Shown here in pieces: positions 52,201 to 62,100 of a DNA stretch of 64,000 bases (positions within the stretch are counted from its first letter, which is position 1; each line of letters opens with the position of its first letter). The stretch spans positions 70,589,709 to 70,653,708 of the forward strand of contig CM041084.1 in NCBI GenBank assembly GCA_023079485.1, in the 5' to 3' direction. The position numbers were made by a program, and so were the translations under genes. The stretch comes from Archilochus colubris (Eukaryota; Chordata; Aves; Apodiformes; Trochilidae). Under the pieces are notes generated by a model. It saw only the letters and a program-made list of their open reading frames with translations. It was not told where the DNA came from and did no database searches.

Positions 52201-52510
52201 CTCCACCAAAACACCAAAAAAGTGATCATAAACTGCCTTTAGTCTGTCACTTGCAGCCTACTGTGGGGGGAAAAATTAATTCAGGCATCATTATGACTTC
52301 CCTAGGAAGAAGAATAGTGGTAGAGAATCAGCAGGGCTGGGTCATTCAGGGCAAAAGTCAGAGAGGACTGTAGTTATACTAACACATCACGAGTTCACTG
52401 GTAATATACCATACATTCAGAATTGTCTTAACCCTGTGGTATTAATTAACACCTCTCCACTATTACAAATACTTCCAAAAATACATTGTTTTTCTTGGAA
52501 TATATAAAAG

Positions 52511-52542
52511 TATACATATATATATATATACGTGTGTGTGTG
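52511..52542 (+). repeat. (TA)n(TG)n compound microsatellite
   Basis: About nine TA units run into CG and about five TG units (52,532-52,542), a strictly alternating purine-pyrimidine tract. Such sequence is typically length-polymorphic. Confidence 0.88.
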
Positions 52543-52915
52543 AGGTTTTATTTAATTTCTCTGAATTTGTCCAATTCTACTTCTGACACTTGTTCATTGC
52601 GCATTGATGTTTGAATACTGCTAACATTCAAAAGCACAGAGATATTAGACCATTTAAAATTACTGATAAATGCCTCCAGATTGCCTGAACAGTGTTAGAA
52701 AGATTACCTGGCAGAGTACATTATCACATTATGGTCCACTCGACCTTCATTTCAGACTTGTTGGGATGTATCAGAGGCATACATTGGTGAGCTCAGGCTT
52801 CAAAAAGAAAGTTTATTTCTCTGCTTAGGAAACATCAAATCACAATAGAAAGCTCTCCTGCTCTTTGATCAGAAGTCAGAGGACTTGGTATATATTGAGC
52901 AGTATGTGCATTGTT

Positions 52916-52972
52916 GGGTGTGGGGTTTTGGTTTTTTTTGGGTTTTGGTGTGTGTTTTTGGTGTTGTGTGGA
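52916..52972 (+). repeat. G/T-rich low-complexity tract
   Basis: T runs separated by G, GG and GTG units. Same class as the tracts at 12,281 and 55,850. Confidence 0.8.
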
Positions 52973-54355
52973 TTTGTGCTCCAAAGCTATTTGCATTTTT
53001 CAAGAACTCTGAATCTAGAGAATTGTTGTTTTGACCAAGGCTGATTAATTACTGCAAACAATACTACTTTTTACCCTTCTCATCATACTTGCTTTCTACA
53101 GAAACCCATATCTACTAGAACACTCCCCTGGAAAAAGCTGCTGAGACCTCTGGTCCTTATAAAGCAGAGCAGCATAGATGTTTAACATTAAACTGTTGAG
53201 CTGTTCTGTCATTATGTGGACCTAAGTGCACGATGCCACACAGAATGCAGTGTGAATCTTCATTATACACGCAGTCTTCCCATTTTAAAATGCTGACACT
53301 TTAAAAACAAATTATTCATAGAAGCAATGAAAAAAAAGGCGTAATTCTAAATTTCACTTAGAATAAAAATAGTAGAAAAAATTACTAGGGTCAAATGGAA
53401 GTGTTTTGTTTCAGTAATCCCAACTTTTATGTTTAAGAATATGTTGCTATATAAGTATTGAAACAAAAACATCAAAAAGCGTAAGGAATTTATTTTACCT
53501 TTGCGAGATACCTTGACATTATGAAAATAATAAGTCTAATCAACATAATGGTCCTTGCATTTTCCTGCTCTCCCACTGAAACCATTACAAATAAGCATAA
53601 CTCTATGAAATAATTTCATTTTTATTACTGCTTTGACAGAATATTGTGATAGGCTCTAGTCAACATCTTGCAGGATCAATACTTTAACTGTTACCAGCCG
53701 ATTATCTTCTCCCAGTTGAGCACTAAAAATAATCCTAGCCTGATTTGCTACTCATAGTTACGATACGAAAAGTGCTTGCTGAATAAGAGGTAGAAGGCAT
53801 AAAAATACTTTGTTCAAGAAATACACCTCACCATAAGGACTCTCAATAGTACATTATGACGCTTACCTGTAAGATGCCTGCTTTAATTAAACAAAGAAGA
53901 AATAACTAAAACAAAGTACATAATTACATTAGCAAAAAATACTGGGTGTGTGAGAAGTAGAAGACAATATGTAGAGAACAGAGATCAGAAAGATCCATTC
54001 GTCCATGCCACATCATCCAATGTAAGCTCCAAGTTTTCCCTTGAACTCAATTCCTTGTAAAGATATTCAGCATGATCAAGGAATTTGTTGATAAGAGTCT
54101 CAAAGCCTGATATTCCCTGTTCAACACCTTTAGAGAACTAGTCATAGCAATGATAGACATTCACTATATATTACATAGAGATAAGGATAGTGATAGAAAA
54201 TAATAGGCTACACTGACCTGGTAACTTTGTGTTGTGCAGAATATACCAGTTGAAAATAGATCAACAAAAACTTTATAAAAGTAAGAAACTGTTATGAAAT
54301 AATGCTTTCTGGAATAAGCATTGGTTCCTTGTTGTTTCTGACTGAAGTATGAAAA

Positions 54356-54427
54356 AGTGATATAAAAGTTATATATATACATATCACTTATATATATGTG
54401 ATATATAATCACTTATAGCAGTGATTT
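54356..54427. repeat. AT-rich inverted-repeat cluster
   Basis: ATATCAC (54,381-54,387) faces GTGATAT (54,398-54,404) across about ten bases of alternating TA. Further GTGATATA and AATCAC copies flank the pair, so the region could extrude a small AT-rich hairpin. It looks like a diverged TA microsatellite. Confidence 0.7.
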
Positions 54428-55849
54428 TGAGAAAATGAAGAGAGCTGACCTGTTTTCCATGCTTTAGAAAGCATGTTTACCCTGGATTAATGTTTTTAGC
54501 TGCTGAAGAATCCCATTCCAAAACAGGCTTCAGTACTGTGACCTGTGGTTTTGAACTCAGTTCACCTGTCCTGCATCCCTTACAAGTTTGACTTGTACTT
54601 TAAACTGCTCTTGGATCTCTGAACTGTTAAAGAAACCAGTTAAAGAAAAAATATTTCCAGATTGTTTAGCAGTATGTTTAGATTCACCACTAGGGGGACA
54701 GGGAACATTCAAGTTTAAGTTAGAACAGGACATTTAAGTAACTTTGAGGAGGAAAGATGAATCCCACTGCCAAGTAATTTTCCTACTCAAATTGGACTCA
54801 CAATAAAATGTGCTTCTTAATATTTCCTGCTTTACTCCAATTTAAAGTTTACTTTTACCTCTAATTTCAAATATTTTTAAGTCTGAAACAGTGAAAAAAA
54901 AATGTAAGTTTCTGGAATAAGTCTGTTTTCAGCATCCTTTTCTACCTGAAAACAGTCTGGAACAGACAGCTTTTGTGCATCTTATTACAAGATTTTAAAA
55001 GATCCTAGTAAAATAATATGATAGTCACTTTGAAATCATATATGTGCAAATAACTTCATGAAAATTTATTTTTTTTCTTTCTAACTGAAGTCTAAAAGTA
55101 AATAAACAAGACTAAAAATCTCTGCTCAATCACATCTCCATCAACTGAAGAGAAATAAAACATAATGAAGCAGCAAAAGAGTCTTTTGAGCTTAAACCCA
55201 GGAATATTAACAGCCAATTAAATATGTGAGGAACTATCACATGAGGTTAGAAGAGATCATTCTCCCAAATGTATTTTTTAGGCATTTAAGATTATTTTTT
55301 CCTGTTGCTTCTGTGGCTAAGAATGACAGCACAGACCTTGGTAAACCTAATAACTGAATAAGCAAATTTATTCACTTCTTTCTCATAATAGTGTCTCATA
55401 GGTAAGTTGAGTGTATTTGCTGTTTAATTTAAGGGTTAAAGACTATAAACCCTTACAGATAATTAGTTCACCTACTGCAACATTAGCCTGTGGTTTCTCT
55501 ACATGAGAATTTGTCCCAGTTCTGGGATTTAAACTACTTGCTTATACCCACACAGCATGGTGGTCAAGGTACAAGGTGTTAGTCAGAGTACAGAAATGGT
55601 AAGACACCATTCTTAAGAGGAATTAACATCCAAGAAAAAACATTGAAGGAAAAAGAGGGCCAGTGGCTGATGAAGAAACATGTTATTGTGGGATATTTTA
55701 AGCAGAAGCTATAGCTTGATGAAGCAATAACAGTTGTAGCAGGAAAAGGCAATACATGGTATATTTATTCAAGAAAAGTTTAGTATAGTAAGAAGGTAAA
55801 AAAATAACAGAAAAAGTCTGGGATGCTATTTTTTTTCTAAGGTAGCCAG

Positions 55850-56057
55850 GATTTTTTTTTAAGTGCTTTTTATTTGTTTGCGGGGAGTTTTTTTTAATGT
55901 GTTTTGTTGGGTTGGTTTTTTCCTTTAGTTTTTTGGATTTTTTTGTTTTTTCGTTGTTTTGGTTGTTAGATTTTTTTGCAGGGGGGGTTGGTTGGCTTTT
56001 GTTTGGATTTGGTTTTTTGTTTTTGTTTTGGGTTTTGGGTTTTTTTTGTTTGTTTTT
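55850..56057 (+). repeat. Long G/T-rich tract abutting a CR1 3' end
   Basis: About 200 bp in which the plus strand is almost entirely T and G, with few A and very few C. It directly touches the tail of the minus-strand CR1 at 56,058, so on that element's strand the A/C-rich sequence follows the 3' end without a gap. The 136-codon minus-strand frame across it (55,698-56,108) is just lysine, asparagine and proline from the biased composition and is not a gene. Confidence 0.85.
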
Positions 56058-56852
56058 TAGAATCATAGAATCATCGTTGTGGTTGGAAAGGACCTTCAAG
56101 ATCATCAAGTCCAGCCTTCAATCCTACACTGCCTTAGCCACTAAATCATTCCCTGAAGTGCCACATCTACCCGCTTTTTGAATACCCCCAGGGACAGCAA
56201 CTCACCACCTCTCTGGGCAACAGGTTCGAATGCTTCACCTCTCTTTCAGTGAAGAAGCCTTTCCCAATATCTAATTGGAACCTCCACTGGTGCAACTTGA
56301 ACCCATTAACTCTTGTCCTGCCACCAGTCACCAGGGAGAAGAGATCAACACTCTCCTCACTGCAACCTCCTTTCAGAGAGAGAGCAACGAGGTCTCCCCT
56401 CAGCATCTTCTTCTCCAACCTAAACAGCCCCAACTCCCTCAGCATCTCCTCATCAGACCTTTTTCTCCAGACCCCTAATCATCCCAGTTGCCCTTCTCTG
56501 CACCCTCTCCAGCACTTCGATATCCTTCAAATACTGTGGCACGCAAAACTTCACACAGTATTTGAGGAGCAACCTCACCAAGGCTGAGTACAAGGGTAAA
56601 ATCACAAATCACTTCCCTTATCCTGCTGGTCACACTGTTCCTGATAGAGGCCAGGATGCCATTTCCTGCCTTGGCAACCTGGGCACAGTCTCATCTCATG
56701 TCCAGACAGCTGTCAATCAGCACCCCAGGTCCCTCTCTGCTGGGCATCTCTCCAGCCATTCCTTCCCAAGCCTGTAGTGCTGGTGGGGGTTGTTGTGGCT
56801 GAACTGCAGGACCTGACATTTGGTCTTATTGAAACTCCAACTATTGGCCTTG
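56058..56852 (-). mobile_element. CR1 LINE fragment, older type, minus strand
   Basis: The plus strand begins with a reverse-complement octamer tail (tagaatcatagaatcat) and 'ggttggaaaggaccttcaag', then continues through recognisable but frameshifted ORF2 sequence to 'cttattgaaactccaactat' near 56,850. On the minus strand the pieces [20 protein letters not shown] and [19 protein letters not shown] are visible. It reads as a different subfamily from the copy at 36,549 (ACCTTCAAGATCATC against ACCTCAGAGATCATC at the tail) and is much more diverged. About 0.8 kb remains. Confidence 0.93.
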
Positions 56853-59380
56853 TTTCTTCCTAGATTTAGAATCTCAATGCATAGAGAAAGAAAGCAGGGA
56901 GAGATTCAAAGCAGCAGTAACATGCCAAGAATGACAAGTGGAAAAAAACCCCTATCTGCTCTGAGATGAAAAAACCCACAACTGCACCATATTCTTGTGC
57001 TCACCTTTCAATGCCATTGAGTTTAAAAGAATGTTTCCTACACATCATCAGGTCACCACCCCATGCAGACTTCATAAAATCATTGACTAAAGATTTACAA
57101 CCATCATTACTTATTTTTTCTTATGAATATAAGCTGTTCAATTAATTACATAATACAAAGAAACTCATAGAGGAAAAGTAATTAAGAGTTTACCCTCGTA
57201 GCCCTACTCAATTAGAGGACAAAACTAACACATTAAAAGATAAAGTAGATTGATGGCATACATCAAGTTATAAAGGGCTGCACCATACCATTGATTACCT
57301 ATACTATTCCGTTGCTTATTATGGCAGAAAAGAAACTGGTGGTCTTTGATTCACCTTCTAGTTTTGCAAATTTTAGCCCTGACTTAAACATGCTTTATTG
57401 CACAAATGAGACAAGCAGGGTATATAACACTGCAACAAGAACTCAAAAATGCCAAGGGTTATATTCTGGTCACCTTTATGCCAATCTCATTGTTTTCAGT
57501 GAAAGTTATTTCATATGAAGCTAAGTTTGGTCTCTAGCTACAAACAGTTGGGTTATGTGGGTGAAAAAAACAATTCACTTCTGTATTCATTCTGTATTCT
57601 TTAGTCACTGTATTCTTTATTAACTGACCTTTTCAAAAATCTTGAGCTCCCACCTCTGAACTACCAAACAGCAGCTATCAGAGCAAGGCAGCCTTACAAC
57701 AGTTTCCTATTTTTCCCCATATAAATAGTCTGACATCCTCTTTATATTTTGTTGAAATTACAATATCTTTACAGGACACAGAAGTTTCAGTGGAATAAGT
57801 TCATTATACTTCTATTATACTGTCATTGTATCACAGACAAAATCAATGCTGTGCACATCAGCATTTTACTGATTTTATAAGCAACAGCTGAACATTTCCT
57901 TGAAGTTATTTCCTAATACCAGGCATGCAAACCTATTTACAGAATCTATCTAGAAGTTTTCAGGAGAGTTTGGTGGACTACAGTTCCTGTAAACTTCAAA
58001 ATTATTCATGACACGTCACAAAAACAGCAAAACCCTCATAACAAAACTATGATTCCTCCTCTACATCCACACACTTCTACCAGAGCTAAGAATTTTTTTT
58101 AGGGAACAAAATCAACCTTTCTTTTTTATAAGTCATGTACCCTGAAATAGGACAGTAAACTGAATGATAACTTTGAAGACAGACACTAACTTAGGACTTC
58201 AAATGTTACATGTTGCACAGGTAGCATGTGTTTAATTTGTGGACTTGGCTTAACTAATGCAAGAACAATCATAAAATTGGTATGTTCTATATTAATGCCT
58301 GAGTGCAGCAACCTTTCTTGTAAATAAGCACAATACTCAGAGATTGTCCTATTCTGTATTTTTTTTTCAAGTAGCATCCATGCAGACTAATAGGCTGTTC
58401 ATTTCACAATGACAGGAAAATTATATCTACAGGACTAACTCCAGTTTTTAAGCTTGTGAGAATGCCAAGCGTTACTTCCAGCAAGCCTTGCATCCACATG
58501 CATCCAGAGTTTGTGCTTCTCACATGTGTCAGCAATGTTAGAAGGTGGATCAAATGATCAATAAATGGTGATAGAAACAGTGGCACAAAAAAAGTGGGAT
58601 ATGGCCCTGGAAATGATAGTAGATTTTGCAAGTCCACAGGAGCTCAAGAGCACCTCAGAACATACATTATGTTTTCTTCCTATCTCTAGTAGAACTTAAC
58701 TTTATAACTAGCAATGAAGAACATTCTTCTTTACTATCTCATCTATTACCATTTCTTAAATTCCTATTCCATTTCAGGGTGAACTGGAAAAATAGGTTCT
58801 CTTCTAAAAAAAGGAAAAAAAATCACAAAAAACCCAAATAGTAATACAACAGCCCTTTATCTGTAGGACTCTTTCTACTCGTGTATGAAACAGCCATATA
58901 TTCATCCCTTGACATAACCCACATATTGTCATCAATCAGAAAACTTAAATAACTTTAAATCAGAAGGTATTTAAAAACACCACAAGCTCTTAAATGCTTT
59001 TGTAAATGTAGATCTTACTCTTGTTGTGTTGGTGATGTAGCTGAAGAAATTTTCTGAGCTTTCTTGGCTCTCCCCCCAAGCACATAGGCAGGTGTTTCAG
59101 CAATGAGAAAACCAATTAAAGAATAATAATAACAAAACTCCCCATTTCAGATCAACTTGAAATGAAATATTTAAGCACCAAGTGCCAGAATAATTTTATT
59201 TTTAAAAAAAGCTTGGCTGTGAGCCAACACAGAATCAACATGTTTCATTTAGAAGTATATCAAAGTGAAGCATTTCTAATTTTTCTTCATTTGGGGAAAA
59301 ATAGATGAAACAGCAGGCCAGAATTTAACATAAGTTAACGCACAGTTTTCATTCTCTTCAAAACCAGATTTTTTGGCGCC

Positions 59381-59410
59381 TTTTTTTTGTTTGTTTGTTT
59401 GTTTGTTTTT
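59381..59410 (+). repeat. (TTTG)n microsatellite
   Basis: A T run followed by about five TTTG units and a second T run. Confidence 0.88.
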
Positions 59411-59520
59411 CCCCCTAAAGCCCTGCACATATTCCAAGATCAGTTAAGAAAAATGAAGTATGGCTGTAAACCACTCCCGGAAACCACTACTACCTGCTGC
59501 AGAGGTCACATTCTAATGAG

Positions 59521-59552
59521 AAAAAAAAACAAAAAAAACCCCAAAAAAACCC
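59521..59552 (+). repeat. A/C-rich low-complexity tract
   Basis: A runs broken by C and CCCC. It lies about 110 bp from the TTTG repeat, which is the opposite-strand class. Confidence 0.8.
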
Positions 59553-60379
59553 ACTTTCCAAATAAATCAGTAGAAGTCTACAGTGAAAGTGGTTCAGATA
59601 GGCTAAAAATGGCAGTGGGTGCTTGGACAGAAGTTCAGAAGTTGACAGACTTCAGCCAATGCTGTCCTATCTTAAGGGGCCAGTTCTCACCATCTGTTCC
59701 AGTGCATGCAAATCCTTTTGGGAAAATTCTTTCTTTTTGAAAGCAGAAAGTAAATCTTGCACTCCCACTTGCATGTGAAGGAGACATTCTGATATGAGCA
59801 ATGGTTCCTATCCCAAGCTTCTGGGCTGCTGCCTCCTCAATGAGACAAATTTTTACAGGCAGGAATAACTGGAAAATTATCACATCCCTGGAAAGGCTGA
59901 GTTAAGAAAAAAGGAATCTACCTTTTCCCACACTGGGTTTCTTGTCCACATTTCCTGAAAAGGCTGAGCAACGCATTACTCTTTGCCCAGAAGGAGGCAG
60001 CAAGAACACCTCATCCCATTTTTTGCCTAGAATGCTTTCTGCCACCTTGACCTATATCAAAGAGCATCCTCTCCTAAAAGCAAGTAAGCAATGAGATTGT
60101 GGAAGATATTTAGAAGCATCCACTACTTTTTACTCAATTTTTTTTCCTCAGAAACAACAGCCACTCTTTATTTAATAAAAACTGAACAGGGTAAGACTTG
60201 AATGAAGACCTACAAAAAGCAACTAGTAAAAGTAAAACCTTCTTTTAAGAACAATAAATTTTGTTCAAGACAGAGTTCATTTTATAAAATAGGATCCCTT
60301 CTAGAAACAGAACCAAGGGCACACTTCATCAGAGGAAGATAAGCATAACAAAACTCTTGATAGGCATGGCATGTCTTAC

Positions 60380-60459
60380 CTTTTCTCATAGTTCACTGTA
60401 ATTACATTATCTGTCACAATTCCAAGAACCACTGCTTCTTTCTTCGGTGTATAATGGCT
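60380..60459 (-). other. Candidate 80-nt exon (minus strand), unknown protein
   Basis: On the minus strand, an acceptor after a T-rich stretch (ttgttgtttgttatatttaag) opens 80 nt ended by a good donor (AAAAG|GTAAGA). One frame is open and includes SHYTPKKEAVVLGIVTDNVI followed by TVNYEK. The frame starts on a codon boundary and leaves two bases at the end. The same frame continues upstream (DPEILLFVIFK), so a more distant acceptor near 60,492 would lengthen it. I do not recognise the protein. The alternating hydrophobic pattern reads like beta strands, but the interval is short enough to arise by chance. Confidence 0.22.
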
Positions 60460-61904
60460 CTTAAATATAACAAACAACAATATTTCAGGATCTTTAATTG
60501 TGTTTACATTAAAAATAAATGGTATATATATTTGCATATGCTAGATGTTCCTCTTCAGTCTTTCTGTCCTAAAGAAACACATTGTGCATGACTCAGTTAT
60601 GTTAAAACACCAGCATTAAAGAGGATCACTTTCAGTTCACCAGCATTCTGCTGGTTTGTGTCAAGCAGGAGCAGCAGCACGTTTCAGAAGCAGCTGTGTT
60701 CTCTGCAATGCATTCTGTTGTGCTACACTGCACTTACCATTCAAGTCATATCCATTCTGTCTCAGAGATTTGGTGTATGACATTTCTATAAGATGAGGCA
60801 CTACTCCCAGCATATATCAAGATTTAGCATCTTTAAGCTTAGTCAAAATCTAACCAGGAGTTGATTGAAGAGTCACAAGTGCACAGCCACAACACTGAGT
60901 GTCACCTCCATCCCACCTGCATTGCTGCCACAGGGTGTCTTCTGATATCAAGTACTTTCAGCTGAGAATGATTTTATTTTTGAAATGTCTTTAGGTCTTT
61001 GAGCTGAAAAAAACAATCCAATTCAATATTAGCAGTACTTTATTATAAAGATTTTTTAAACTCAAACAAAAGACTCTTTGATATTCTGAACTGTAAAGAA
61101 AAGAGACATACTTGTTTTGGGCTGATGAATAACCATGTTTTTCCTACTTGTTGAAACTGACAAAATTACAAAGAGAAAGAAAAATTAAAAATCACTGTGT
61201 GCTCTTGAGGTTAATTTGCTAATACAGTTCAGCAAGGTGTTATTGGTTCTTTCCTTCCATGCAGTATCAAGCAGGAAAAGAGACTCAGTTCAGGGGTCTG
61301 CCTTCAAGTAACAGTGATTCCTAGGCCACATGTTTATGCAAACCATGCTCTCCCAATTCATGATTTAAGGATCACCTAAAGCTAAATACTTGTAATATGT
61401 GGCTGCTTACATTAAACACAACTCAAAGTAACTCAGGAGTATGTAGCACCTCCGGCTCAAATATGGGACCAGGGGCTCCTAACTCACAAAGAATATTTTT
61501 CCACAAATACTGAAAAATAGAGATTTTCAGAAGTCATGGGAATGCCTGCTCTCTAGCACAGGCATTGCAGCACTCCTCACCTGTGAGGCAGAGTATTAAT
61601 GGAGCCCACTGCAGTGAGATACATGTTCAGAAACAAACAACACAGCTTGCGGAAGTGCATCCATGCCTTTAGCTTTAAATTCAGAGAAAGAGTCGTAGCA
61701 AGCAGGCAAAACAATGTAGAGTGTTTACATGGTCCCACCCAATGGCATGGAAACAACAGAAAGAGTTCAAGTTTAAATCTCCTTACCCTTCTTCTGCACT
61801 GACCTCTCAGTCTGCAAAGCTGTTGCTGTCACGTTTTCTCACTCCTCTCCAGCTGCAGTTGCTGTTGTGCAGGGTATTTTCCACTTTTTAAATATATTAT
61901 ACCA

Positions 61905-62100
61905 TAGGTGCTACAACCATTACTGATGAGCTTGGTCTTAACTAATGGCATCTATGGTTAAGATGGTCCATCTTGGAGCACTGGCTCCATCAGCCATGGG
62001 GGAAGCTTCTGGAAGCTTCTCACATAAGCCACCTCTGTAGCCCACCCACTACCAAAGCCTTGCTGCTCAAACCAAACACACATTCCTTAGCTGGTGTGAG
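61905..62100. mobile_element. LTR-like dispersed repeat fragment (tentative)
   Basis: The word order 'ggtgctacaaccattactga', 'tggtccatcttggagcactg', 'ctccatcagccatgggggaa', 'ctcacataagccacctctgt' and 'cactaccaaagccttgctgc' strongly resembles a dispersed LTR-type sequence that I remember from passerine genomes, with scattered substitutions. This rests on memory only. I see no paired second LTR and no internal retroviral genes in the window, so it would be a solitary, incomplete copy. Edges and orientation are uncertain. Confidence 0.4.
62001..62020. promoter_or_regulatory. Perfect four-unit heat-shock-element match
   Basis: The sequence reads GAAGCTTCTGGAAGCTTC: four nGAAn-type units in alternating orientation with the correct two-base spacing, palindromic, formed by a GGAAGCTTCT decamer repeated twice in tandem. 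Such an array is the textbook binding site of heat-shock factor trimers. No promoter or transcript start is recognisable nearby, and it sits inside the LTR-like block, so any activity is inference. Confidence 0.4.

Larger units (their letters stand above)
44851..55849. other. AT-rich unique DNA with microsatellites and one GC-richer patch
   Basis: No complete gene recognised. The patch 47,100-47,830 is richer in G and C, with open frames on both strands (for example 89 codons on the minus strand at 47,226-47,495), but shows no family signature. Simple sequence is listed separately. The stretches 48,200-48,620 and 49,950-50,400 are free of low complexity and rich in TAAT-like cores, and might be conserved noncoding DNA. 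A small G/T-rich piece lies at 48,646-48,672. Elsewhere I see nothing to report. Confidence 0.5.
56853..61904. other. AT-rich unique DNA, one exon-like minus-strand interval
   Basis: No complete gene. TTTG repeats lie at 59,381-59,410 and an A/C-rich tract at 59,521-59,552. A minus-strand candidate exon at 60,380-60,459 is listed separately. Frames at 59,387-59,740 overlap the low-complexity sequence and are not credible. The remainder holds nothing recognisable. Confidence 0.5.

Noticed and set aside
55698..56108. 136-codon minus-strand frame rich in K, N and P
   Set aside because: It is the translation of the G/T-rich tract plus the CR1 tail; composition alone keeps it open.
56222..56240. 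GGTTCGAAT word resembling a tRNA T-arm
   Set aside because: It lies within CR1 sequence and no acceptor stem or anticodon arm can be folded around it.
56249..56777. Plus-strand frames of 67-112 codons
   Set aside because: Antisense shadows of the decayed CR1 copy at 56,058-56,852.
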